Shown here piece after piece: positions 52,835 to 62,516 of a DNA stretch of 64,000 nt (the stretch's first letter is position 1; the number at the start of each line of letters is the position of its first letter). The position numbers were made by a program, and so were the translations under genes. The stretch lies in assembly GCF_000378625.1 (NCBI RefSeq), contig NZ_KB905168.1, positions 62,001-126,000 of the forward strand, in the 5' to 3' direction. The notes under the pieces were generated by a model that was given only the letters and a program-made list of their open reading frames with translations, made no database searches and had not been told where the DNA came from. Source of the stretch: Colwellia piezophila ATCC BAA-637 (lineage in GTDB: Bacteria; Pseudomonadota; Gammaproteobacteria; Enterobacterales; Alteromonadaceae).

Positions 52835-53550
52835 TGCCTAGTACAACGTTAGCAAACTCACCCGTATTTAGCTGGCTAATGGGCTACGAAGTGAAGCGAA
52901 AAAAATTATTAGCAAAAGCCCCTGCAGGACCATTGCACGATTTTTTATCGGTGCCGCTGCCGGCACTTGATACCCCTATTGATAAGGTAGAGATTTTAGC
53001 GGTTGATTTTGAAACAACTGGCCTAGATGCTAAACGCGATAAACTACTGAGTGTTGGCTTTATCACCCTTAAACAACAGCAGATATCACTCAAAACTAGC
53101 TACCATCAAATAATCAAAAGCAATGCGCAGCTTGAAGAAAGTAATGTCATTATTCACCACATTACCGATAGTCAAAAAGAGCAAGGACAAGCATTGTCAA
53201 CGGTTGTTGAAGCGCTATTAAAAGCCTTAGCTGGGAAAGTGATGCTGGTACATTTTGCCCGTATTGAAAAGCAATTTTTGACTGAAGCTTGTTATTACCT
53301 CTATGGTATGGCGCCGGTATTTCCTATGATAGACACACTGGTACTGGCTAAACGTCGTCTGGATAAGCGCGATGTTGCCTACGACCCTTCTGAGCTTCGT
53401 CTAACAAATTTACGCCATAAGTTTCACTTACCTGAGCACCATGCCCACAATGCTCTTAATGATGCTATTGCCACCGCAGAACTATTTCTAGCACAAATGA
53501 GTAAAACGAATAAAGACGGTAAAACCACCTTGAAAGAAGTATTGTTGTAA
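52834..53550 (+). CDS. DnaQ-like 3'-5' exonuclease
   Basis: A 238-residue DEDDh exonuclease. Exo I is [20 protein letters not shown], Exo II is [14 protein letters not shown], and Exo III is [17 protein letters not shown] with the conserved HxAxxD pattern. It has a short N-terminal extension of about 45 residues. It is translationally coupled (TAATG) to the DUF294 gene, so both probably act together. The (CCAA)n tract starts five bases past its stop codon. Confidence 0.92.
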
Positions 53551-53554
53551 ATTC

Positions 53555-53628
53555 CCAACCAACCAACCAACCAACCAACCAACCAACCAACCAACCAACC
53601 AACCAACCAACCAACCAACCAACCAACC
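53555..53628. repeat. (CCAA)n tetranucleotide microsatellite, 18.5 units
   Basis: Seventy-four bases of perfect CCAA repeat directly after the exonuclease stop. The minus strand is (TTGG)n, a regular array of GG pairs that could form two-tetrad G-quadruplexes. It sits in the 277-bp gap before the M17 aminopeptidase gene. Copy number is expected to vary by slippage. Confidence 0.97.
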
Positions 53629-53827
53629 GTTAACCCATGCGATAGAAAAGTAAAATCAGTCGATTTAATTGATTCGGCATTACTGGTCTCTCTTTAATCG
53701 CATTGACACCTTCGATGATAATTGTCCATAAATCGATAAAGAATTGACCTTATATAGCTTTTTCTGTAGCCGTCTTGGGTTACAATCTTGGTATTATCAA
53801 GATGGCCAATAGATTTAAAGGATACTC

Positions 53828-55201
53828 ATGAATAACTTACTGAATGCGGAAAACAGCGGCACACCGTTACACATCATTGAAAAATCTACTTACCCAACTT
53901 GGCTTGCCGGCCAAGATAATCATAGCCAAACTTGGTTAGAAAACACCCAATTTAGTGGCACTGGTTTAAGCCTAATTCCGAATAACCAAGGCGAATTGAG
54001 CCAAGTATTATTCGTCGTTGCCGATGCCAGTGATTATTTTGCTTGTGGCGATTTAATAAAACAGTTGCCACACGGAAAGTTTTTATTACAAGCTGAGCCT
54101 GAGCATGTTGAAGCAATTAGTTTCGGTTGGTTAGTGGGTGCTTACCAATATGATAGATATATCACTAACAAGTCAGCTAAAACCTTAGCTGGCTTGTCTA
54201 TTTCCGATGCGGAAGGTAATAGCGATATTGTTGCCAGTGCCATTAAATTTGCCCAAGCAACCGCTTTAACTCGCGATTTAATCAATACACCTGCTGCCGA
54301 TATGATGCCGGAAGATATAGCCCAAGCATCGTTAGCGCTAGCTGAACAGTTTGGCGGTGAAGTTAAACAAATTATTGGTGATGAATTGCTTGTTCAAAAT
54401 TACCCAACTATTCATGCGGTTGGTCGCGCCAGTATTCATACCCCACGTTTAGTCGATTTAACTTGGGGTGATAGTAAAAACCCACAAGTGACTTTAGTCG
54501 GTAAAGGGGTTTGTTTTGATAGTGGTGGTTTAGACATGAAACCGGCTGCTGGCATGCGTAATATGAAAAAAGATATGGGCGGTGCTGCGCATGTTTTAGG
54601 CTTAGCCCAGTTGATTATGGCGTTTAACTTACCGATTAATTTACGTGTACTCATTCCAGCAGTAGAAAATGCAGTCTCTAGCAATGCACTTCGTCCAGGT
54701 GATGTCGTAACAACGCGTAAAGGCCTTACGGTTGAGATTCATAATACTGATGCCGAAGGGCGTTTGGTGTTATGTGATGCCTTAGCTGAAGCTGAAAACG
54801 ATGAACCTGAATTAATTATCGATTTCGCTACCTTAACTGGCGCTATGCGTATTGCCTTGGGCACTGAATTACCGGGTTTCTTCTCAAATAGCGATAAAGT
54901 AGCCGCTGATATTACTGCCGCCGGCCTGAAAAATAGCGATCCGGTATGGCGTATGCCATTGCATAGTCCTTATGACGATTTATTCAAAAGTACTATTGCC
55001 GACATGACCAACTGCCCAACGCAACCGTTTGGTGCTGCCATTGCCGCTGCTCTATATTTACAGCGTTTTGTCGACAAAACAGACTGGGTTCATTTTGATG
55101 TCATGGCCTTTAACGTTCGTCATTTATCAGGTCGCCCATTAGGTGGTGAAGCGTTTGGTATTCGCACGGTGTTTGATTATTTACAAGCTAGATTTAAGTA
55201 G
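53828..55201 (+). CDS. M17-family leucyl aminopeptidase
   Basis: A 457-residue metallo-aminopeptidase that removes N-terminal residues from peptides. The M17 signature NTDAEGRLVL and the metal/active-site region GKGVCFDSGGLDMKPAAGM...KKDMGGAA are intact. FATLTGAMRIALG and GEAFGIRTVFDYL follow. It is cytoplasmic, with no signal peptide. The length is nearer the single-chain PepB/short M17 group than PepA (about 500). The AAGGATACTC sequence before the ATG supports the start. Confidence 0.95.
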   Translation: MNNLLNAENSGTPLHIIEKSTYPTWLAGQDNHSQTWLENTQFSGTGLSLIPNNQGELSQVLFVVADASDYFACGDLIKQLPHGKFLLQAEPEHVEAISFGWLVGAYQYDRYITNKSAKTLAGLSISDAEGNSDIVASAIKFAQATALTRDLINTPAADMMPEDIAQASLALAEQFGGEVKQIIGDELLVQNYPTIHAVGRASIHTPRLVDLTWGDSKNPQVTLVGKGVCFDSGGLDMKPAAGMRNMKKDMGGAAHVLGLAQLIMAFNLPINLRVLIPAVENAVSSNALRPGDVVTTRKGLTVEIHNTDAEGRLVLCDALAEAENDEPELIIDFATLTGAMRIALGTELPGFFSNSDKVAADITAAGLKNSDPVWRMPLHSPYDDLFKSTIADMTNCPTQPFGAAIAAALYLQRFVDKTDWVHFDVMAFNVRHLSGRPLGGEAFGIRTVFDYLQARFK

Positions 55202-55231
55202 CATTGAATCGGTAAATTAAATTATTAATTA

Positions 55232-55250
55232 GACGCCATTAATAGGCGTC
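55232..55250 (+). terminator. Hairpin GACGCC / GGCGTC after the aminopeptidase gene
   Basis: A 6-bp GC-rich stem with a 7-base loop, 31 bases after the stop. The following sequence GTTACTT is only weakly T-rich. Confidence 0.6.
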
Positions 55251-55284
55251 GTTACTTAAGTTACCTCTAGGCGCCCCTTAAATA

Positions 55285-55353
55285 GTGAAGTCTTTGGTAT
55301 TCGCACTTAACTCCTATGGGATTAGTGATTATTTAGCAGCTAGATTTAAGTAA
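55285..55353 (+). pseudogene. Partial duplicate of the M17 gene's 3' end
   Basis: The sequence repeats the last 60 bases of the upstream aminopeptidase gene with changes: GTGAAG, then TTTGGTATTCGCAC, and after a 10-base different stretch GATTATTTA.CAGCTAGATTTAAGTA. It includes the same termination context. It is either a decayed tandem paralog or a small duplication. Confidence 0.7.
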
Positions 55354-55396
55354 TACTGACTCGTTAGTTTAAACGAAATGTAGACGTTTTATCTTT

Positions 55397-55426
55397 GTGC
55401 CGAATACTACCTTTAGTATTCGGCAC
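55397..55426. terminator. Perfect 12-bp hairpin in the aminopeptidase-S9 gap
   Basis: GTGCCGAATACT pairs fully with AGTATTCGGCAC around a 6-base loop. The downstream sequence (TATTCACTTG) lacks a good T-run. It may be the working terminator of the aminopeptidase unit or a structural element. Confidence 0.6.
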
Positions 55427-55734
55427 TATTCACTTGTTACTCACTGCTTGCGGTAATTCTACCCCCCATGCTTTATCTGGATCATAAAAAAAACGGCCTT
55501 TGTTGACGCAAGTATTATCAGACTGTTCACTCGCCTTTTAATTAGCTGATGTTACTTTTTATACGATTTGTGCTTGTTATAACCTATGCAGTACATCATA
55601 CGATTAGATTAACTCTATTTAATCTCGATTTTTGCTCTTTTCATCGAATTTAATACTCTTTCCATTGGTTTCACGCTCAAAAAAACATAAACTCGAAGGG
55701 TTAAAATTTTTCGAATAGACCTCTAGGACTAGAA

Positions 55735-57813
55735 ATGAAACTAAAAATAAACTCGTTAAAACAAGCCTTAGCGATCAGCTTAGGTTTGCTTACTTGTTCG
55801 GTAGCTACCGCTGCACAGACAAGCAAAGTCATTACCGCTGAAAACCTCGCGACACTGCAATCAGTTAGCAGTGCACAAGTCAGCCCAAGTGGTGAGCATA
55901 TTGCTTACACTCGCTCAGTTCCTCGTGAGATCTATGTTGAAAAAGATGGTAAAAATTGGGGTGAACTTTACCTAGTTAATGATAAAGGCGAAGAGCGTGC
56001 TTTTATTACCGGTAAAGTAAATGTTAGCAGTATTCAGTGGTCTGCTGATGGTTCATTGATTTATTTCTTAGCGAAAATGAACGACGATAAATACACTAAC
56101 CTTTATCAAATCCCTGCCAACGGTGGCCAAGCGCAAAAAGCCGTGGTATTAAAAGACACTAGCATTGGCAGTTATTCACTTAGCAGTGATAATAAACAAA
56201 TTGCTATCCTAGCGAAAAAAGCCAAAGACAAGTCAGTAAAAACACTGAGCGGTTTAGGTTTTAAAGCCGAAGTTTTTGAAGAGCAACTGACTAATCAGCT
56301 TTTATATGTAACCGAGCTTACTCAGTCTGATAAAGCCATTACTCCTGAAGCATGGGATATCAACGGTTATGTATCTGATGTACATTTTTCACCTACCGGT
56401 AAAGAGTTATTAGTTAAAACTCAACCGACTGCGTTAATTGATGACAAATACATGAAGTCACAATGGCACATTGTCGATATCGCTAAAAAATCAGTGAAAA
56501 TCTCTTTTGCCACTGAAGGAAAATTAGGTGCGGCTGAATTCTCTTACGATGGTAAATATGTTGCCCTACACGGTGCTCAAGACAAACATGATCCAGCAAC
56601 AGGTCGTTTATTTATTGCCAATGTTAGCACGGGTAAAGTTGCTAACTGGTTACCAGACTTTAACGGTCACGTAAGTGATTTTGAATGGTCTAATAAACGT
56701 AATGAATTATATTTCATCGCCAACATTGGTACCCAGTCTGTTGTTGCCAAAATCAAACCTGGCTCTAATAAATATAAAACTGTGGTTACCGGTGGTAAAT
56801 TCATCGCAGGTAACTTAAGTATTTCTGACTCAGACAAAACGATTGTCGTTAAAGCTAACACCGCTCAGCACCCTAACGAAGTATTTATGGTGCGTGGTAA
56901 AAAGCAAACGCGTTTAACTGACTCAAATACTTGGTTAAATGAGGTAGCACTAGCTAAACAAGAAAGCCTTACCATAAAAGCCCGTGACGGCGTTGAGATT
57001 GGTGGTATTTTAATTTATCCACTTGATTACAAAAAAGGTCAACGTTACCCGTTAATTATGTCTGTTCATGGCGGTCCAGAAAGCCATGATAAAGATGGTT
57101 GGTTAACCGCTTACTCTCGTCCTGGCCAATTAGCGGCGGCACAAGGTTACGCAGTATTTCACCCTAACTATCGTGGTAGCACAGGTAAAGGCGTAGATTA
57201 CTCTAAATTAGGTCAAAACGATTACGCCGGTAAAGAGTTTGATGATTTAGTAGATCTTAAAAACCATCTTGTTAACATTGGTTTAGTGAATGAGCAGAAA
57301 GTTGGTATCACCGGTGGTTCATACGGTGGTTATGCTTCAGCTTGGGGCGCAACCAAATTAACTAAGCATTTTGCTGCCAGTGTTATGTTTGTGGGTATTT
57401 CTAACCAGTTATCAAAATTTGGTACTACCGATATTTCTAACGAAATGAACTTAGTTCATGCTCGTTCATATCCTTGGGACAAATGGCAATGGTACTTAGA
57501 GCGCAGCCCGATTTATTGGGTAGAGCAATCTGAAACACCACTCCTGATTATGCACGGTAAAGCCGATCCTCGCGTACATCCAGCACAATCGATGGAAATG
57601 TACCGTTATATGAAAGTTCATGGCAAGGTGGTGCGTTTAGTTTATTATCCGGGTGAAGGCCATGGTAATAAACGTGCTGCTGCTAAGTACGATTACAGCT
57701 TACGTTTAATGCGTTGGATGGATAACTACCTAAAGCATGACAATAAGCCAATGCCTGCACATGACTTACCTCATGCCGCTAACTTAACAGCACAAAAAAA
57801 AGCTGATAAGTAA
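55735..57813 (+). CDS. Secreted S9-family prolyl oligopeptidase-like peptidase
   Basis: A 692-residue exported serine peptidase. Signal peptide: ALAISLGLLTCSVATAAQ. Residues about 30-390 form a beta-propeller (QVSPSGEHIAYTRS, IQWSADGSLIYFLAK). The alpha/beta-hydrolase domain follows with S529 (GGSYGGY), D611 (HGKADPRV) and H643 (GEGHGNK) as the catalytic triad. Family members cut short peptides, often dipeptides from the N-terminus. The last base of its TAA stop is the first base of a 195-bp mobile repeat. Protein supply from outside fits the other secreted peptidases in this window. Confidence 0.93.
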   Translation: MKLKINSLKQALAISLGLLTCSVATAAQTSKVITAENLATLQSVSSAQVSPSGEHIAYTRSVPREIYVEKDGKNWGELYLVNDKGEERAFITGKVNVSSIQWSADGSLIYFLAKMNDDKYTNLYQIPANGGQAQKAVVLKDTSIGSYSLSSDNKQIAILAKKAKDKSVKTLSGLGFKAEVFEEQLTNQLLYVTELTQSDKAITPEAWDINGYVSDVHFSPTGKELLVKTQPTALIDDKYMKSQWHIVDIAKKSVKISFATEGKLGAAEFSYDGKYVALHGAQDKHDPATGRLFIANVSTGKVANWLPDFNGHVSDFEWSNKRNELYFIANIGTQSVVAKIKPGSNKYKTVVTGGKFIAGNLSISDSDKTIVVKANTAQHPNEVFMVRGKKQTRLTDSNTWLNEVALAKQESLTIKARDGVEIGGILIYPLDYKKGQRYPLIMSVHGGPESHDKDGWLTAYSRPGQLAAAQGYAVFHPNYRGSTGKGVDYSKLGQNDYAGKEFDDLVDLKNHLVNIGLVNEQKVGITGGSYGGYASAWGATKLTKHFAASVMFVGISNQLSKFGTTDISNEMNLVHARSYPWDKWQWYLERSPIYWVEQSETPLLIMHGKADPRVHPAQSMEMYRYMKVHGKVVRLVYYPGEGHGNKRAAAKYDYSLRLMRWMDNYLKHDNKPMPAHDLPHAANLTAQKKADK

Positions 57814-58007
57814 CCTCAACTATGGATAAGCAATATTACACAACAAAGCTATTTTAACCGCTTTCAGCGTTATTTTTCCTACCAATAGCCAGCTATTGGG
57901 TACGTAAAAATGCCTTGATAACGACTAAACTAACATCATTGTGTATAACGTGTAATTTACTATCTAAATTTCATAGTGTTATAACATTCATTAACCAGTG
58001 TTCAGGT
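57813..58007 (-). mobile_element. 195-bp interspersed repeat, copy B
   Basis: Inverse copy of 21110-21304, same length, about 94% identical by eye. The flanks are TAAGTA at 57807-57812 and TAAGTA at 58008-58013. The left flank covers the S9 stop codon, whose third base belongs to the element. Confidence 0.85.
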
Positions 58008-58051
58008 TAAGTAATAAAAAAGCAGACGCTTTAGTTACGCACATACATTTG

Positions 58052-58080
58052 AAAAGGTCAGCTTAGCTGGCCTTTTTTAT
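58052..58080 (+). terminator. Rho-independent terminator downstream of the S9 peptidase gene
   Basis: AAAAGGTCAGC pairs with GCTGGCCTTTT (one G-U pair), loop of three bases, then further T. It lies after the copy-B repeat, so the repeat is transcribed with the peptidase gene. Confidence 0.9.
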
Positions 58081-58149
58081 TGCCATAAAAACCCCCTTAA
58101 ATAATCTAAATCTACTACCTGACAAATAAAAACAAAACAATTATTGCAA

Positions 58150-58168
58150 ATGATAATGATTCTCATTA
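58150..58168. promoter_or_regulatory. Fur box upstream of the siderophore receptor
   Basis: AATGATAATGATTCTCATT is close to the 19-bp Fur consensus GATAATGATAATCATTATC and lies 57 bases before the receptor ATG. Iron-dependent repression is expected. Confidence 0.85.
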
Positions 58169-58224
58169 GAATTCGTACTTATTTTATTTCCCTGTTATTT
58201 TATTCATTAAGGTTTTAGTTATTT

Positions 58225-60411
58225 ATGAAGTTTTCTCCAATTTTTTTAGCCGTAAGTGCGGTTCTTTCCTCAACGGCAGCTTTTGCCAATACCGCTGCTA
58301 ATCCCGCTGAGGATCCAACAGACCCGGTCGTAGAAAAAATTACTAAAAACGCTGCACAGAGTCAGTCTTCAGAAGCTAAGGCCCTTAAAGACATTGAAGT
58401 TATTCAAGTAAAGGGCAGCTATTTCAATGGTTATAAAGTGGATAATGCCAATGGTGCCATGCGCGCAAATATCTCCTTATTAGAAACAGCCCAATCGGTC
58501 ACCGTTATTCCAGCTACCGTTATTAACGAACAATTAGCCACAACGTTAGGTGAAGTACTTGCCAATGACGCCAGCTTAACCGCAGGTTCAAAGCAACGTA
58601 ACCGCGAAGTATTCAATTTGCGTGGTTTTGAGCTAAGTTCTTCAAATGGTTACCTCCGCGACGGTCATCAGCATTGGTCACATTACCAACAACCGATTGA
58701 AACGCTAGAGAGCATTGAAGTCATCAAAGGGCCATCAAGTATTTTATACGGCCAGTCAGGCCCGGGTGGTTTAGTAAATATGGTCACTAAAAAACCAACG
58801 ACTAACAGTATTTTCAACTTAGGCGTAGATGTTGATCAAGAAGGTTCGTCCCGATTAACACTTGATGCTGGCGGCGCAATTACGGCAGATGAATCTCTGC
58901 GTTATAGAGCTAACTTAGTTAAGCAAGATGTCATTTATCAACGTGAATACCAAAACGGTGAACAAAGAGAGCGTGAACGTTTCCTTGGCGCTTTGGTTGT
59001 TGATTATGATATCAGTGACGATTTATTAGTGAGTCTTCATTATGATAGAACCAATGATAAAGCAGGCTTAGATACCGGGGCTTGGCTTGATGATGAAGGC
59101 AATATTATTGGCGATGATAAAACCATTCGTGATATGTCATGGGCCTTTACTGACATTACCGTAGAAAACTATGGTGTTGATGCCAATTATATTTTAAGTG
59201 ATTCATGGCAAGTAAAGTTTGGCTATAACGAACAAACATTTGAACGCCAACGTTTTGAGTCTGCGCCTAAAAAACCGAGTGGTTTTGTTGAAGGTGATTC
59301 GTATACCTCAAAGCCTTATGATCGCTATGATGATTGGCAATTTACTACCACGTTTATCGACTTTACCGGTGAATTTGAACTGGCCGGTGTAGAGCATAAC
59401 TTACTTGTCGGTGCTAACTACCTTGATTATTACTACGGCCAATTGAAAGTAAAGGGTGACTCGTTTGAATATTCAGCAGGTCAAGGTGAGCCACCTCGCC
59501 CAGACATTAGCTACACCACCGATGACAGCCTTTATACTAGCGAATATGATTATTATGGTATTTATATCCAAGACTTGATCACCATTAACCAAGAGTGGCA
59601 AGTGATGATCGGTGGCCGTTACGATAAACAAAGCAAAACCGGTGCTGACAATGAATCACTACTGCCGAAAGCCGGTGTACTTTACCACCCAAATGACAAT
59701 ACAACTTTTTACGGCAGTTACAGCGAAGGCTTTGAACCACAAAGCAGTGAAACCATCCATAATGATCAAGACTTAAACGATGGCATGGAGATAGATGCCA
59801 TGACCTCAAAACAATATGAAGTAGGCGCTAAGTGGCAGCTATTAGATGACCGGTTATTACTAACGACGGCTTTATTTGATATTACCAAGTCGGGTGTTTT
59901 GGTGACCGAAGACTATCAAGGTGAAAATGAAAATATCACCACGGTTACCACTCAAGTAGGCGAACAACGTCATAAAGGCTTTGAAATGGCAGCACAAGGT
60001 GCAGTAACCGATAAGCTTTTTGTTATGACCTCGATGATGTATTTAGATGCTGCTTATGGAAAAAATCAAGATGGAAATAAGAACTATACCGGCATGACCC
60101 CTGTTGATGCCCCCGAATGGTCAGCGTCAATTTGGTCACGTTATGAACTTACCGAAGACCTAGCAATTAATGCTGGTGCTTTTTATCAAGGTGAGCGTTT
60201 TGCTGATGGAAATAACACCATAGTCAAAGATGCTTATACCCGTATTGATATTGGCGCGACTTATAAAATTAACGTTAGTAATACCGACATTAACTTACGT
60301 TTTAATGTGCAAAACTTATTTGATACTGACTACCTCGCGGGTGGCGGTACTTCTAATGTGACCGTTGGTGATGGCAGAAGCTACCGCCTTGCCATGCAAG
60401 TAGCCTTTTAA
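58225..60411 (+). CDS. TonB-dependent siderophore receptor
   Basis: A 728-residue outer-membrane receptor of the TonB-siderophore class. Signal peptide: FLAVSAVLSSTAAFA. The plug has LLETAQSVTVIPATVI, LRGFELSSSNGYLRDGH and IEVIKGPSSILYGQSGPGGLVNMVTKKP (two blocks), which are hallmarks of ferric-siderophore receptors. The barrel closes with MQVAF. The upstream Fur box supports iron uptake. No siderophore synthesis genes are in the window, so a xenosiderophore is plausible. Its own terminator follows. Confidence 0.95.
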   Translation: MKFSPIFLAVSAVLSSTAAFANTAANPAEDPTDPVVEKITKNAAQSQSSEAKALKDIEVIQVKGSYFNGYKVDNANGAMRANISLLETAQSVTVIPATVINEQLATTLGEVLANDASLTAGSKQRNREVFNLRGFELSSSNGYLRDGHQHWSHYQQPIETLESIEVIKGPSSILYGQSGPGGLVNMVTKKPTTNSIFNLGVDVDQEGSSRLTLDAGGAITADESLRYRANLVKQDVIYQREYQNGEQRERERFLGALVVDYDISDDLLVSLHYDRTNDKAGLDTGAWLDDEGNIIGDDKTIRDMSWAFTDITVENYGVDANYILSDSWQVKFGYNEQTFERQRFESAPKKPSGFVEGDSYTSKPYDRYDDWQFTTTFIDFTGEFELAGVEHNLLVGANYLDYYYGQLKVKGDSFEYSAGQGEPPRPDISYTTDDSLYTSEYDYYGIYIQDLITINQEWQVMIGGRYDKQSKTGADNESLLPKAGVLYHPNDNTTFYGSYSEGFEPQSSETIHNDQDLNDGMEIDAMTSKQYEVGAKWQLLDDRLLLTTALFDITKSGVLVTEDYQGENENITTVTTQVGEQRHKGFEMAAQGAVTDKLFVMTSMMYLDAAYGKNQDGNKNYTGMTPVDAPEWSASIWSRYELTEDLAINAGAFYQGERFADGNNTIVKDAYTRIDIGATYKINVSNTDINLRFNVQNLFDTDYLAGGGTSNVTVGDGRSYRLAMQVAF

Positions 60412-60439
60412 TCAACCTGAAAATAACAAACCAATGAAT

Positions 60440-60484
60440 AGCCAAGGATAAACAGATCATGACTGTTTGCCCCTTGGCTTTTTT
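60440..60484 (+). terminator. Rho-independent terminator of the siderophore receptor gene
   Basis: AGCCAAGG pairs with CCTTGGCT, with an inner AAACAG/CTGTTT stem, then TTTTTT. Confidence 0.93.
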
Positions 60485-60694
60485 GTCAAATCTCTCCTCT
60501 AAATACTTCAACGCAGTTTCCTATTCAACACTAAAGTCTAATGCCCGCACCATTGTTTTTACTCTACTTAGTGTTAATCTGATTTACTAGTTATCGCTAT
60601 ATTTTCAAAAAAAACAGGGAAGTTAACATGTATATGGAGTTTATTTAACCCGACTTTGTTTCGTTTAAAGCGCATGGTCATTAGTGAGAGTAAA

Positions 60695-62272
60695 ATGAAT
60701 AAAAAACTGTACCCTACCATTGTTTTATTATCTACTTTAATAACCTTGTTGGCTTATTTGAGCCATATCTATATAGCCTCCGCACTCATTACGGCACTTT
60801 TTATCTTCACTGTTAGCTGTATTACGTTCTTAGTTATGTCCAACATTATAATAAAAAAAAACCAACGTTCTACTGAAAAATTAGCAGAAACAACACATAG
60901 CAACATTGAGCTAGGCGTAATTGGCGGGAAAATTAATAATAAAGCCAGTGAGCTTGCGATTAATTCTGCCGAAATTAGCTTTTTCTTAACCCTGCTAAGT
61001 GGTGCAATAAATAACTCCAGTGAAGATGTTGACCGTCTCGCCACTGCAGCTGAGCAAATGTCAGCAAACAGTAAACAAATTAACGATAATGCCGTACTGG
61101 CTTCTCAACAGGCCAGTCATGCTATGACGGCAAGCACCACGATCTCCGCTCAGTTAGGTGACAATATCAACATTGTCAATCAGCTAAGTTTATCGGTAAA
61201 TAATGCCGCAGATAAAATACATTCCTTGCAAAAAAAAGCACAAGCTATTCAAAGTATTACTGATGTAATTGATGGTATTTCATCACAAACCAATTTACTT
61301 GCGCTTAATGCCGCAATCGAAGCTGCTCGTGCTGGGGAGCAAGGTCGTGGTTTTGCGGTTGTCGCTGATGAAGTCAGAGCACTAGCAGGAAAAACAGCCG
61401 ACGCTACCGCACAAATAGGTGAAATGCTTAAGAAAACCAGTGACGAAACCAGTGAAACAACTCAAGTGATGGAAAAAATTGTTGAACAAACAAATAGTGT
61501 CGTCACCACCATGACAGAGTTGGCGCACGGTTTTGCGGAAATTGATCAACTAATGACAGACTCTTCTGCCGCAAGCGATCAAATTAGTCATGCGTTAAAG
61601 GAACAAGACTTTGCTGCTGAAGAAATTTCAACGTCCGTAGTTCGTTTGCATGATTTTTTATTAAGCAAAGGTAGTGAGACACAAGCGGCATCCGTGCAAG
61701 CGCAAACGTTGTCCAATAGTACCGAGTCAATTTTCGTCCATATTTCGTCTTTTGAAAGCAACTCTCTTATTGCTAACATGTGTCAACAAGCACAGCTTGC
61801 TGCCAGTCAAGTAAGTCAATTATTTGAGCTAAGTATTGAAAAGAGCCTTATTGCTCAGCAACAGTTATTTAACTTCAATTACCAACAAATAGGTAACAGT
61901 GACCCGAAAAAATACAGTACCACTTTTGATAAATTTACCGATCAACACCTACCTAAAATTCAAGAGCCTTTGTTAGTACAGTTTCCTGAGATGATTTACG
62001 CAGGTGCTGTTGATATCAATGGTTACTTTCCTACCCATAATAAATGCTTCTCTAAACCACTTACCGGTAATACAGCAACAGATGTTATCAATAACCGTAC
62101 AAAACGCATATTTGATGACCCAACGGGTATTCGCTGTGGCAAACATACCGATAAATTCCTATTGCAAACTTATAAGCGTGATACGGGAGAAATTATGCAT
62201 GACGTGTCCGCGCCAATATTTGTTCAAGGTAAACATTGGGGTGGCTTTAGAATTGGCTTTAAAGCCAAATAA
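60695..62272 (+). CDS. Methyl-accepting chemotaxis protein with C-terminal sensor-like region
   Basis: About 525 residues from ATG 60695 ([10 protein letters not shown]); the frame is open to a TTG at 60656. Two closely spaced TM helices at the N-terminus (about 8-50) leave almost no periplasmic domain. The signalling domain (about 90-350) has the conserved tip [33 protein letters not shown] (in two blocks). After it comes a region of about 150 residues ([56 protein letters not shown]), a cache-like module known at the C-terminus of some marine MCPs. The sensor would thus be cytoplasmic. No CheR-binding pentapeptide is seen. The ligand is unknown. Confidence 0.9.
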   Translation: MNKKLYPTIVLLSTLITLLAYLSHIYIASALITALFIFTVSCITFLVMSNIIIKKNQRSTEKLAETTHSNIELGVIGGKINNKASELAINSAEISFFLTLLSGAINNSSEDVDRLATAAEQMSANSKQINDNAVLASQQASHAMTASTTISAQLGDNINIVNQLSLSVNNAADKIHSLQKKAQAIQSITDVIDGISSQTNLLALNAAIEAARAGEQGRGFAVVADEVRALAGKTADATAQIGEMLKKTSDETSETTQVMEKIVEQTNSVVTTMTELAHGFAEIDQLMTDSSAASDQISHALKEQDFAAEEISTSVVRLHDFLLSKGSETQAASVQAQTLSNSTESIFVHISSFESNSLIANMCQQAQLAASQVSQLFELSIEKSLIAQQQLFNFNYQQIGNSDPKKYSTTFDKFTDQHLPKIQEPLLVQFPEMIYAGAVDINGYFPTHNKCFSKPLTGNTATDVINNRTKRIFDDPTGIRCGKHTDKFLLQTYKRDTGEIMHDVSAPIFVQGKHWGGFRIGFKAK

Positions 62273-62516
62273 GCATCTCAAAAGGTTAGAACTCATTAGA
62301 AATCGACTAATGTCTACCCAAATTTTTAACAATGTAGACTTAGGTCTAATTCCTTTTGTTCACTTTACACACTAAGTTATCATTCAATAACAAAAAGTAA
62401 CAACCAAACGAGTTATAAAGTAAAACGATAAGAGGCATTTAAGATCTCAACAAAGTCTAAACACTTAAAACATATAATAAGTCATATTAAAATAAATAAA
62501 TAAAATGGGGAATACC

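Noticed and set aside
53424-53618. Minus-strand ORF encoding a VGWL repeat
   Set aside because: It is only the (TTGG)n side of the microsatellite read through into the antisense of the exonuclease gene; no start signal or family.
53555-53628. Tandem repeat as a CRISPR array
   Set aside because: Unit of four bases without spacers; a microsatellite.
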